NCBI RefSeq assembly: GCF_003586445.1
Contig: NZ_CP030028.1
Location: 3,796,501-3,860,500 of the forward strand
Source of the DNA: Bacillus sp. Y1
GTDB taxonomy: Bacteria; Bacillota; Bacilli; Bacillales; Cytobacillaceae
Length of the DNA: 64,000 bases
Direction: 5' to 3'
Shown here: piece by piece, positions 16,550 through 25,049 of the stretch
Numbering within the stretch: the first letter of the stretch is position 1
How the letters are laid out: every line of letters starts with the position of its first letter
Made by a program: the position numbers and the translations under genes
Notes under the pieces: generated by a model
The model's database searches: none
Seen by the model: only the letters and a program-made list of their open reading frames with translations
What the model was told of the DNA's origin: nothing

Positions 16550-17640
16550 TTAGCTAAGGCCGCGAAGACGTCCGTGAGCTTTTTCTTGCTTGAACTCAAG
16601 AGTGTACTCCCCAACAAGCATACCAGTTGTGTAGTCACCTTTTTCACCCATGAACTTGTGGAAGAATTCACGGCCAACTAAAGGACGGATAGCTACACGG
16701 TTAGCATCGACGAATAATAACTCGTCAGCAGCAAGGTTGTTATTAAGTGCGATTTCGAACTCACCGAAGTCGTTGATTAGCTTGTCGACTACTTCACCAC
16801 GAGAGTTTTCGCCGCGAGCGATTTGGATCTTGTTAGTATCAAGCGCAGATAACTTACGCTTCTGCTTTGCACCTACGATTACTTTGTAGTCTCCGCCAGT
16901 TGCAAAACCGCCAGCTTCGTAGATTTTTTGTGCAAGGTTGTTTACGGACTCCATAGTTAACGCACCAGCAACGTTGTCCACGTTAGTTGCGATAAACTGA
17001 CGGATACCTTTCATTTGACGGATTTGGCCGTTTTCGTATTGAATACCGTTGATTAACGCTTTTTTTCTAATTGAAGCGCAAGCTCAAGTTGCTTCTTTTG
17101 TTTTTCGTATTCATAAAGATCGTTAATTCCGTATTGAGTTACCGCTTGAGCAGTACCTGAGATTTCGATAGAGTCGTCGAAGATTTGTGTCTTGTTAGAT
17201 TTCGCTACACGCGCTTTGAAACGTGCGCCACGAGCGTCAGAACCTTCCGCTCCTTCTACGAATTGAACTTCAATTTTAGCTGCATCAGCAATAGCAGCCG
17301 CAGTTGTTCCCGCGTATCCACGAGTCACTGTAAGAGTTTTAGTGCCAGTGTTAACGGCAGTTACTAAAAGTAATTCTTCTCCAACTTTTACTACGTGACC
17401 AACACGGAATGGCTCAGCGTCTGCAACTACAACAGCAGTTGCTACGTTTGTTACTGCGCCCACAACAGTTGACTCGTCTGCAAACATTTCATCTTCAAAC
17501 CATTGGTGAGTCGTTTGCGTTACAGCTTCACCGAATCCAAGTAAAGATAAAAGTGGAGTTTGGTGTGGATTTAATAAAAGAATCTCATCTACTACGGATT
17601 GTTTTTTCCCGATAAGGGAAGCATCATAAATTTTCGCCAT
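16550..17640 (-). CDS. Major capsid protein (SU10/DUF5309 type), split by a -1 frameshift
   Basis: Two adjacent reading frames form one protein of about 363 residues. The first part (17640-17053, MAKIYDASLIGKKQSVVDEI) stops at LQLEKKR. The second continues as ALINGIQYENGQIRQMKGI and ends GRLRGLS. The two join perfectly by a -1 shift at an A AAA AAG heptamer (17065-17059). The joined protein matches the SU10-type capsid family in order and length. Either frameshifting is used here, or there is a one-base deletion in a run of seven A (mutation or sequencing error). Because a truncated capsid protein would probably poison assembly, an error or mutation is at least as likely. Confidence 0.85.
17059..17065 (-). 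other. A AAA AAG homopolymer/slippery site in the capsid gene
   Basis: Minus-strand GAA AAA AAG CGT TAA: the frame stops two codons after the heptamer. Re-reading one base gives GCG TTA ATC AAC and the full capsid C-terminus. Seven A in a row is also a common sequencing indel position. Confidence 0.75.
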
Positions 17641-17676
17641 TGGTTAATAGCCTCCTATAATATGTTTTTTGGAATT

Positions 17677-17701
17677 AAAAAAGACGCCGTTATCGGGCGC
17701 C
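17677..17701 (-). terminator. Intrinsic terminator between scaffold and capsid genes
   Basis: Minus-strand GGCGCC-(7)-GGCGTC (one G-U pair) followed by six T, after the scaffold stop at 17709. It would uncouple scaffold from capsid expression. Confidence 0.7.
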
Positions 17702-17708
17702 TGCTAAC

Positions 17709-18389
17709 CTATAAATTTAGTTCGCGTTTCAATGCTGCGACAGCCATACGGTCTTCAATGCGACCCGTACGTTTAGCCTTTTCGACTGCATCTCGCAGCA
17801 ACTGTTCACTAGTTTTATCCGCTGTGTCTTTCGGTGAATTCGTACTCTCGCCGATAGGCTTTTGCGGCTTCTTGACATCCGCCAAGAATGCGTATTGTTC
17901 AACAAGCGTATTCAATAGTCCGTCGATTCCTTCGATGTTGCCATCTTCGCCAACTGTCACGGCCGATAAGTCGGCAAGTTTTAGCGCTGCATCGATTCGG
18001 TCTGACGGAATGTTTACGCCCGGAGCCGCTTTAATAAATGCGTTTACTACTTTTTCGCGCTGTGCCTGCGTTTTGAATTCTTCAAGTTGCTTGGCGAGTT
18101 CGTTGCGTTCGGTTTCGTATTTCTTCGCAATTTCCTCCGCGCGTTCTTGCGCCGTTAACTCGGCAAGGCGTTTTTCTTCAATCGCCTTTTCGTATTCTGA
18201 CGCTTTGGTTTTTAAATCATCGTAGTCTGCAAATTTCTCAAGCTTCTTTCGTTCACGGGCGATTCTGTCTGCGACAATCTTATCGAGTTCGTCTTGAGTG
18301 AACGTTTTGCTCTCAGGTTTACTTACCGGTTCCTCAACCGTGGTATTTTCGACTACTTGTTCGACTTGCTCGTTCGTTACTTCGCTCAT
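17709..18389 (-). CDS. Capsid scaffolding protein (DUF4355/gp20-like)
   Basis: 226 residues, strongly acidic start, long coiled coil (about 40-125: KLEKFADYDDLKTKASEYEK and on), and a helical C-terminus ending AVAALKRELNL. This is the usual form of siphovirus scaffolds immediately before the capsid gene. Acts inside the procapsid and leaves before packaging. Confidence 0.85.
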   Translation of the reverse strand: MSEVTNEQVEQVVENTTVEEPVSKPESKTFTQDELDKIVADRIARERKKLEKFADYDDLKTKASEYEKAIEEKRLAELTAQERAEEIAKKYETERNELAKQLEEFKTQAQREKVVNAFIKAAPGVNIPSDRIDAALKLADLSAVTVGEDGNIEGIDGLLNTLVEQYAFLADVKKPQKPIGESTNSPKDTADKTSEQLLRDAVEKAKRTGRIEDRMAVAALKRELNL

Positions 18390-18469
18390 TTGATACCTCC
18401 ACGTTTAAAGTCCGAGTAGACTGTAGGTTGAATTACAGCCGTTTTTATTTAACGTCCTTTCCGTTCGGA

Positions 18470-18496
18470 CAAAGAAAAAGACGCCTATTCGACGCC
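18470..18496 (-). terminator. Possible terminator at end of the minor head gene
   Basis: Minus-strand GGCGTC-GAATA-GGCGTC can pair using two G-U pairs and is followed by TTTTTCTTT. The minor head stop codon is in the loop, as in the 11648 terminator. Confidence 0.45.
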
Positions 18497-19357
18497 GTTA
18501 TTACTACGTATTTGTTGTGGTAATCTATCAATCCGCCTAAACGGTGTTACTACGTGTTTACAGTTCGGATGAAATATCTCACGCCGAGGCAACGACCCTA
18601 CATACGGATAAGGCCCGTCAGCGTCAGGCGTTAGTTTAACAATTTTACCTTCCCAATTACGACATGCATCTTTTGCGCCGTGACTCGAAATCACTCCGTA
18701 ATTAGCGTTACGTCCTAGCGCTTCATTAATCGAGGACTCTCGCTCGGTGTGCGCCATCTTAGTCCGTACGACCATTTCGGCATACACTTTCGGATTCCAG
18801 CGACGATTACTTGCGTCGATAATTCCGGTATTTATCGAATCGCCGAGTCGCTTTCGTAATTCCGCCACGATATCACGCTTAATCGGATCACTTGCGTTAA
18901 TGCCTTTCGTCAAGTTACTACGAATGGCTTCCGCCGTTACCTCGCGAATTGCCGTCCTTACCTTACGGCTGACATTTTGCGAAATCTGTAAGAGGTCATC
19001 TTGCGTATCCGCTACAGCCATCGTAATGAGGTCGCGATTTAGCCGGGTAAACTCGACTATTTTGCGCGCCTCTTCGACCGTATCGACAACGCCTAGCGCT
19101 ACGATAGCACGAATCACTCCGTCCTCCGCAGCGTGTGGCAAATTAGCCGCAACCCATGCGCTCGCCTTTTCGTCAAGCTCCGAGAGGATGCCTGCGATTT
19201 CTTTTTGTACGGCGAGCATGTGGGCGCGTTTTATGTCGGTGATATCTATTCGTTCGAGCTCTCGGCTGATTTGCCGAAGTGCATCTTCGTAATATTTAAC
19301 GAGCTTGGCAATTTCGTATTCGTACGATGGCGTCGGTATTTCGTTGAACTCCGCCAT
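18485..19357 (-). CDS. Minor head protein (Phage_min_cap2 / SPP1 gp7-like)
   Basis: 290 residues. Helical N-terminus, then the conserved block GYISSHGAKDACRNWEGKI-like and IFHPNCKHVVTPF near the C-terminus, typical of phage minor capsid protein 2/Mu F-like head morphogenesis proteins. A few copies bind near the portal. It follows the portal gene after 2 bases. Start ATG at 19357. Confidence 0.82.
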   Translation of the reverse strand: MAEFNEIPTPSYEYEIAKLVKYYEDALRQISRELERIDITDIKRAHMLAVQKEIAGILSELDEKASAWVAANLPHAAEDGVIRAIVALGVVDTVEEARKIVEFTRLNRDLITMAVADTQDDLLQISQNVSRKVRTAIREVTAEAIRSNLTKGINASDPIKRDIVAELRKRLGDSINTGIIDASNRRWNPKVYAEMVVRTKMAHTERESSINEALGRNANYGVISSHGAKDACRNWEGKIVKLTPDADGPYPYVGSLPRREIFHPNCKHVVTPFRRIDRLPQQIRSNNGVE

Positions 19358-19359
19358 AC

Positions 19360-20946
19360 TTATTCACCGCCGTTATCTTCGTTAAATATCGAAGGATTGA
19401 CGAAGCCTTCTGTCCGCTGTGTGTCGGAATCAATACGAGCCACAATTTCGGCAGCCTTTTCGTCGTCCACTTCGTCCTGGCGCTTGATCGCGCTTTGTAC
19501 GTCGAGCGTCGGCTTGTTGCCGGTACGAATCTGCATGATTTCTGCTTCTTCTTTCTCGTTCTTCGGAATGCCATCGCGCCAGTTAATCGTCGGATAAACG
19601 TCTTCGAAGTCATAGTCGCCGTGCTCAATATCGAGTAATTGGCACGTCCATAAAGCGTCGCGTATCGCTTTGTCGTAATGTGCTCGTATTCTCTTAACCT
19701 TCGAAAGTATCGGCATGAAGCGAGCCTTAATCGCTGCGCTGTCCGTATGTGACGTTCCTGTGCCGCCGGTATTTTCGCCAAGTACCGAACCGAATAACCA
19801 CTGAGGCGTTTCGGAATTCTGGAAAATTAGTGCAAGCAATACCTCGAGCTCTTTGAATGCTGCCGTCAGTTGACCGTCCCATGTCATATAGCCCGGCGTT
19901 ACATCTTCGTTAGTAACCGGTATATAAACACCGCCCATTCTCAACGCATTTCCGGCGTCTCCTACTCCTTCTAAATCCGGCCCATACGAATTCGGATCGC
20001 TGTGTTTCCATAGGATATAGTCGATTTGCGTAATACGGTCGTTAACCGCAGCCAATAGCGATTCTATCTTCTCGAGTCCGCCGATACCTTCCCAGTCGTC
20101 ATCGACCGATTTGTACGGAATGTGATGAACGAGTAAGTGAGGCACACCAGTCTCTACGATATCCCCTTCGCGTCCCGTCGCTACCTTGTCGCCAATCTTG
20201 TAAACTTGTAACGGATATCCGTACGTATTATCAACGCCGCCCTCGAATTCGTGCAATCTATAACGTTCGTAAATAATATATCCTGGTATATGTCGCTCAA
20301 CGTTAAGGAACGGTACCTCTTCCTTCTTCGTTACTACATACTCAACTGTCGCGATGTTTACCGCCTTGAATGATTTAATATTGCCTCGCGATGTCTCCGG
20401 AAACACAAACTCCGCGTTAATGTGCTCGATAATCGGCTCCATTACGACATTCTCCGGAATAGAACCACCTCGCGCGACTACCTCCGAAAAGTCTTGACGA
20501 TAGCCGAACCGCGTCTTAATCCATGCATCGCCTCGATATCCATTACCGATCGCGCTTTCGTGAATCAGCTTAACAAGGTCGTTTTCCTCTACGTATCTAT
20601 TAACCGCCTTCTGCTCGTCACTATTGTCCGGCTTGCCCGATTCGAAACTCGGGGGCTCACCGACTAGTAAGTCCGCCGGCTTGGTTACGAGAATGTCCGC
20701 CAGGTTAACTGCGATATAGAGCTTCGCAAGTTGTGGCGCATGTGGCGAATCCTTTAATAGCGCCGAGGCTCGTTCGTATACCTCGTACTGACGTCCTTTG
20801 AACGTCTTCTTCAGTCGTTTATATTTCGATATCCGTTCACGGTCCGCAGGAGGTGGAAACTCTTCGCCTGGCTGAAACGCGTTAAATTGATACGTTACCG
20901 TGTTTTCTTCGTGCTTTTCGATATCTTTTCTGTTATACCACGCCAT
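19360..20946 (-). CDS. Portal protein (SPP1 gp6-like)
   Basis: 528 residues, a normal length for SPP1-type portals. N-terminal clip/wing region with LYIAVNLADILVTKPADLLV, and the long central helix region (INAVNDRITQIDYILWKHSD-like) near 300. Twelve copies form the DNA channel at the head vertex. It is between terL and the minor head gene as in SPP1. ATG with GGAGGAAA. Confidence 0.9.
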   Translation of the reverse strand: MAWYNRKDIEKHEENTVTYQFNAFQPGEEFPPPADRERISKYKRLKKTFKGRQYEVYERASALLKDSPHAPQLAKLYIAVNLADILVTKPADLLVGEPPSFESGKPDNSDEQKAVNRYVEENDLVKLIHESAIGNGYRGDAWIKTRFGYRQDFSEVVARGGSIPENVVMEPIIEHINAEFVFPETSRGNIKSFKAVNIATVEYVVTKKEEVPFLNVERHIPGYIIYERYRLHEFEGGVDNTYGYPLQVYKIGDKVATGREGDIVETGVPHLLVHHIPYKSVDDDWEGIGGLEKIESLLAAVNDRITQIDYILWKHSDPNSYGPDLEGVGDAGNALRMGGVYIPVTNEDVTPGYMTWDGQLTAAFKELEVLLALIFQNSETPQWLFGSVLGENTGGTGTSHTDSAAIKARFMPILSKVKRIRAHYDKAIRDALWTCQLLDIEHGDYDFEDVYPTINWRDGIPKNEKEEAEIMQIRTGNKPTLDVQSAIKRQDEVDDEKAAEIVARIDSDTQRTEGFVNPSIFNEDNGGE

Positions 20947-20962
20947 TTATTTTCCTCCTCTC

Positions 20963-22720
20963 CTACATCCATGCCGGTTTATTTGTAACCGCTCGTTTTG
21001 CTTTCTTCGTTACGGAAATCGCCATTTCTAGCGAGTCAGGCCCGTCATCATGCGCGCCTTGTCCGTAGCGCTCGAACTGCTCGAGCAATAAGGCGTGCTT
21101 TTTATGAAATCGAATCGCCCCGCTCTCTACGTCAGGCAATAACGCCTCGATACGTAGCTCTTTTCGCGAACGTTGCTTGATTTTCTTCACGCGTGTCGCT
21201 GCCGGATAGCCTCGATTAACTAGCGCCATTTTCAGTTGGTCAACGAAGAACTCCTGCGCCGCTTGCGCTTCTGCCGCGATTACGTCCGGCTGATGCTCGA
21301 GCACCTTTTCGACGATAACCTCGAGAAACTTGTCGGGCTTGACACGTTCTAAGTACGAATCGATGACGTAAGTAACGCCCGTTTCGCTGTGCTTCGCTAC
21401 GACGGTAATAGCCGAATAGTCGCCGCGTTCTTTACCCATTGCGAAGTCAATTCCGACGGCAATGACGTAGTCTTTTGGCGTTATGTTGAGCGCGTTGTAA
21501 TACGTAAATGATTCCGGATTAAAGATCATCGATTCCTCGTCAATCGGATTGTTCATATATTCCGTATTGAACGCTTTCGACGAGTTATCCCATTTCCACA
21601 TCATCAGCTTGAGCAACGGCTGCACTTCGGGCCATAAGACGCGACTGCCTCGCAAGAGCTCCGCCTTGTTTGCTTCGTAAAAGGCCAGCGCGTCCTCTTT
21701 GCGTTTCTTATTTTCGCGATTAACGTATATCTGACGCATTTCTTCCCATAAGTCCGCGCGCTCGGGCATATCGATAATGGCGCGATAGACACGCGATTCG
21801 AAGTCCGACCGGTTATAAAGCACTTGCATCAATAGCGCGTCGAAATGGACTGTCGTTCCCATGTAAACGAAAGCCGTACGCATTCCCTTCGGATCGCCTA
21901 ACGGCATAACGGTTTGGCTGAACCAATCGCGCAGCTTTGAGCGCTGTTCTGGCGTCGATGCATTACCGCCTGGTCGGGCGTCCTCTAAGTCGTCCAGCAC
22001 GATCAAGTCGGGTCGCGAGCCGTTCCAGTTACGTCCACGAAGCGCTTGGCCGGTCGATGCCGCTTCCACTAGCGATAATTGCTTGCGTCCGCCACTGTCG
22101 GTCGGATGCCATGCGATAAAGGCGTCTGACTTGTCGGTAATGTTCGCCTGGTCTTTCGGCGATAATAACGGACCGAAATCGGCGCGAAGCTTTTCGTTAA
22201 ACTTCAGTTGATTACGTATCCATTCCATATTCGCCATGGATACGGAAGGCGTTTCGGATATGATAATGATGTATTTACGGCGCCGATAAAGTACTTCATG
22301 CATCGGAAAGGCCTTCGATAAGTATGTCGACTTGGCATGCGAACGGGGCGCCGCTACTGCTACCTTAGCGTTCGTTTTCACGTTAGATACTTCGTTGATG
22401 ATTTCGCTAATTTCCTTGTGGAAGTCGGGCGCCTCGCTTACGTCGGTTATGTCAAAGCCGTCCCAGTTGCCGTCATTGCCGTCGTTACGTGCGTTCGAGA
22501 AATATTCAAGCGCAAATTCGAGCAAATTGCCTTCGCATCGGTGAATCCGTTGGAGACGGTCGAGTTCGATGGCGCGTTCGTAGTAGTCCGACTGAACATC
22601 GGCTGGCATGGCGTCGAATGTGCCGTAATTGTCGTCAAGTACGTCTAGGTATTCCGTATAAGTGTCGATTAGTTCGCGCCGTTCGGCCGTAGATAGCCAG
22701 CGATTATTTACCCATGCGAT
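20963..22720 (-). CDS. Terminase large subunit, possible ATC start
   Basis: ATPase-nuclease that packages DNA. Visible are the Walker A-like VAAPRSHAKST, Walker B LIVLDDLEDA, and nuclease residues in VGIDFAMGKERGDYS and AAEAQAAQEF. The shortest ATG gives 548 residues (start 22609), but the same frame is open for 37 codons upstream with good coding character (WVNNRWLSTAERRELIDTY) and no ATG/GTG/TTG start. A strong AAGGAGG is placed 8 bases before an in-frame ATC at 22720-22718, which would give 585 residues. ATG at 22609 has no good ribosome site. The ATC start is an inference. Confidence 0.9.
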   Translation of the reverse strand: MAWVNNRWLSTAERRELIDTYTEYLDVLDDNYGTFDAMPADVQSDYYERAIELDRLQRIHRCEGNLLEFALEYFSNARNDGNDGNWDGFDITDVSEAPDFHKEISEIINEVSNVKTNAKVAVAAPRSHAKSTYLSKAFPMHEVLYRRRKYIIIISETPSVSMANMEWIRNQLKFNEKLRADFGPLLSPKDQANITDKSDAFIAWHPTDSGGRKQLSLVEAASTGQALRGRNWNGSRPDLIVLDDLEDARPGGNASTPEQRSKLRDWFSQTVMPLGDPKGMRTAFVYMGTTVHFDALLMQVLYNRSDFESRVYRAIIDMPERADLWEEMRQIYVNRENKKRKEDALAFYEANKAELLRGSRVLWPEVQPLLKLMMWKWDNSSKAFNTEYMNNPIDEESMIFNPESFTYYNALNITPKDYVIAVGIDFAMGKERGDYSAITVVAKHSETGVTYVIDSYLERVKPDKFLEVIVEKVLEHQPDVIAAEAQAAQEFFVDQLKMALVNRGYPAATRVKKIKQRSRKELRIEALLPDVESGAIRFHKKHALLLEQFERYGQGAHDDGPDSLEMAISVTKKAKRAVTNKPAWM

Positions 22721-22740
22721 AGTGACCGCCTCCTTTCGTG

Positions 22741-23319
22741 ATTGATGTGCGTTATGTAGTGCCGCAGGTTTGCGACAAGCAAAGCGAATAGCCCACCGTT
22801 AGGCATTCGGCAGGCTTGCGACTTCAAAGTGAAATTTTTATATCCGGACTTAAAAAGTACCAGACGAGGAACCCAGCCGGACGGGGCTTGGGGGTCAAGC
22901 GTCGCCCCACCGATACCCAACGACTCGTCTTTCGTATAACATCGTATATTCATACGTAAGAACTTCGTATAAGATGCATTATGTCAACTAGAACTACGCA
23001 AGAACACCGTTATATCAACGTTTGTGAGCTACGAAGAACTTACTGTTATACAATTCGTATACAGTCGCGCTATACCGCCATCTATGCGCCATGCTACCGC
23101 CACTATTTCCCGTATATCCTGCATATGGTGGCCGTTATGCCGGGCGTGCCAGCTACCGTCAAAGTGATCGGAGGGCCACGCGCCAGAGGCACGCTGCAGA
23201 TAATACGGCACATGGTCGCTACATCAACACGCTACCCTAGTCCGACATAGTACGTAACTCCACCGTCATCCTAAACGTGTTCCTTCATATATAACGTAAT
23301 GTGCGGGCTACCTATCGGA
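22741..23319. other. Noncoding gap between terS and terL with GC-rich hairpin
   Basis: About 580 bases with no convincing gene on either strand; the short open frames lack ribosome sites and protein-like composition. At 22883-22908 a nested inverted repeat (GGGGC...GCCCC around GCTTG-GGGGT-CAAGC) stands out from the surroundings. A gap of this size at terS/terL is a natural place for a cos or pac site or for terminase recognition. That function is inference. Confidence 0.5.
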
Positions 23320-23724
23320 CTATATGCCGTCGCTGCTACCGCCCTTATTGCCGCCTCTCATGCGCGCTATCTCCGCCTTCATAGCGTCTATGTCCGCCAC
23401 GTTACCGCCCTTATTGTCGACCTCTACACGCTCAGTTAACATGCCGTGCAACTGTACGATTGTCCTAAACGCAGCAGCATTGCCTGTCTCGATAATATTC
23501 GTTAGCATACTGTCGAACATCTCTGGCAATCTATCCGTCGTCTTACGCACGATCTCCGTCTTTAGCGCATCGTTAAACGCGTCCTGCTTCTTCCATTCGA
23601 ATAACGTCGATTTAGCTACGCCAACCTCTTTCGCTATCTCTTCGTAAGTCATTCCGCCTCGTTTCGGTAACGACAAAAATTCGATAGCTGCGATTTGCTT
23701 TTCGTTAAGCTTCGCCTTTGCCAC
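23320..23724 (-). CDS. Terminase small subunit (phBC6A51-type HTH)
   Basis: 134 residues. Helix-turn-helix at about 15-48 (MTYEEIAKEVGVAKSTLFEWKK), then a helical oligomerisation region and a Gly-rich basic tail (ARMRGGNKGGSSD). It recognises phage DNA and recruits TerL. First gene of the packaging/structural block. ATG with GGAGGTGA. Confidence 0.88.
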   Translation of the reverse strand: MAKAKLNEKQIAAIEFLSLPKRGGMTYEEIAKEVGVAKSTLFEWKKQDAFNDALKTEIVRKTTDRLPEMFDSMLTNIIETGNAAAFRTIVQLHGMLTERVEVDNKGGNVADIDAMKAEIARMRGGNKGGSSDGI

Positions 23725-24109
23725 CGTGATTCACCTCCGTTTTGCTAGCGTCGTGTAGGCGCTAGGTGAGTCGGACTCAAGTCCGCTATTGTCCGATTGT
23801 TCTACATTACGTATAGACAACTAACGTCAGTAAAGTTGATGTATTACGGTAATTGTCCGGAGTATCTATCGCCAAGTCTTACGACTTGATAAAACCGTTG
23901 TAGTCCGGCTTGCGCCGTCCTACTGCTATTACTTAATATTACTTTGTCGATGGAAGTGGCGAGCGTTAGCGAAGTCACAGGCTTTGGTAACAAAGACTAA
24001 GATATAATTTTACAGTCAAAAACGCCACAACCCTTGTGGCTGTAGGCGTCATGACCATTTTATAGTGTGCGAATAAGATTACACTTTTGGCTAAAATCGG
24101 CGAATAAGA
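23725..24109. other. Intergenic region upstream of terS
   Basis: 385 bases without a recognised gene. It holds a terminator (24016-24040), an inverted repeat CGGACT-CA-AGTCCG at about 23772-23785, two TGTCCG-like hexamers (near 23800 and 23863) without the CGTCAA partner, and part of the direct repeats at 24069-24118. The late promoter for packaging genes probably lies here, but no certain -35/-10 pair is seen. Confidence 0.45.
24016..24040 (-). terminator. Intrinsic terminator after the Rep-like gene
   Basis: Minus-strand GCCACAA-GGG-TTGTGGC followed by GTTTTTG. It ends the transcript of the 24110 gene before the late operon. Confidence 0.85.
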
Positions 24110-24118
24110 TTACACTTT
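24069..24118. repeat. Two direct repeats of 19 bp at the 3' end of the Rep-like gene
   Basis: GCGAATAAGATTACACTTT occurs at 24069-24087 and 24100-24118, 31 bases apart. The second copy contains the stop codon of the Rep-like gene. Repeats beside a winged-helix replication-type gene could be binding sites of its product (iteron-like). Only two copies are seen. Confidence 0.75.
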
Positions 24119-24967
24119 CGAATTGAACAGCGCACGCAACGTCGAATCTGGCTCGCTATTCTGACGGTAAAACACCCACGGATTGAACATATAACGCTCG
24201 TTCCCACCCAGCTTTACGCGCGCAATTACGTATTGTCCATCGAATTTCATCTTCGGCAATCTGGTTCCGAGCGCCTGCGGTGTTACTCCGATAGCCTCAG
24301 CGAGCTCCTTACGGTTGAACCAGCGTATTTGCTCCGGAGTCTTTTCGAAAGGATTAGCGCACAGTGCGTTCGTTTCCATGTGTACGTACGGCAACATGCG
24401 GTAAATCAGCCCGATGTCCGTCGCCTTAACCTCGCTGTACACACGCTTAATCTTCGCCGTGTACGATTTTACAACGAACTGATCGTTAAACGCGCCTTTA
24501 AAGTGGTAGCGTTCATTCACCGCAAAAGTCCCATCATCTTGTTCGATAACCACTCCGTTGGTTTCGCACGCTTTGTAGAAATCGTAAAACGTCCGTGGCT
24601 TCTTATCGAGTTGCAGTACGTCGCGCATTTGACGCTTCGTCATCGGAGTTTTATCCGCATTAATAAGCGTTCCTCCGTCAAAACTTACATAGCATTGAAG
24701 AAGCATGAGGTAACCGCATTGTGCCGTAGTCAGTACGTTATATACTTCGTGGATCGTTTGCATATTCGAAACAGTAAACGCAGGCTGACGTCCCTTACGC
24801 CATTTCTCCCGCTCCTGTTCCTCTTTAAACGCTTCAGTTTGCGCATTACTTACGACTCGATGCGTGTGTGCTGGTGCTGAGATTCGCTGTTCTCCATTTT
24901 CATCTACGTAAGAGAATACGCCTTCGAAGTAATCATGCTCATTTGTATTGCCCTGTTTTTTACTCAT
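24110..24967 (-). CDS. Winged-helix Rep-like/DNA-binding protein
   Basis: 285 residues from the ATG at 24967 (GGGGAGGA 8 bases before). The open frame extends further upstream but without ribosome site and across a terminator. The centre (QCGYLMLLQCYVSFDG, MTKRQMRDVLQLDKK, RTFYDFYKACETNGVV) looks like a winged-helix domain of plasmid/phage Rep-type or MarR-like proteins, and FNRKELAEAIGVTPQALGT is a second helix-turn-helix-like segment near 235. It may act in replication or late control. The family is not certain. Confidence 0.65.
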   Translation of the reverse strand: MSKKQGNTNEHDYFEGVFSYVDENGEQRISAPAHTHRVVSNAQTEAFKEEQEREKWRKGRQPAFTVSNMQTIHEVYNVLTTAQCGYLMLLQCYVSFDGGTLINADKTPMTKRQMRDVLQLDKKPRTFYDFYKACETNGVVIEQDDGTFAVNERYHFKGAFNDQFVVKSYTAKIKRVYSEVKATDIGLIYRMLPYVHMETNALCANPFEKTPEQIRWFNRKELAEAIGVTPQALGTRLPKMKFDGQYVIARVKLGGNERYMFNPWVFYRQNSEPDSTLRALFNSKV

Positions 24968-24982
24968 TAATATTCCTCCCCA

Positions 24983-25007
24983 TAATAAAAAGCCCGCCAA
25001 AGCGAGC
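24983..25007 (-). terminator. Intrinsic terminator after the C5-methyltransferase
   Basis: Minus-strand GCTCGC-TTTG-GCGGGC (one G-U pair) followed by TTTTTATT, 43 bases after the methyltransferase stop and just before the Rep-like start. Confidence 0.75.
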
Positions 25008-25049
25008 TCATTCTCAAAGTAACTGCCTATCTTACTTCGTCTTTTTTCG

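Noticed and set aside
18455..18470. TGTCCG-like hexamer upstream of the scaffold gene
   Set aside because: No CGTCAA at a 16-base spacing, so not counted as a sigma-type element.
22708..22953. Open frame of 81 codons upstream of terL
   Set aside because: No ribosome site at its start, it runs across the terL ribosome site and start region, and its composition is unlike the phage proteins; the same bases form a GC-rich hairpin.
22981..23250. Plus-strand open frame of 89 codons in the terS-terL gap
   Set aside because: No ribosome site, wrong strand for the block, and a Tyr/Arg-rich composition typical of a noncoding frame.
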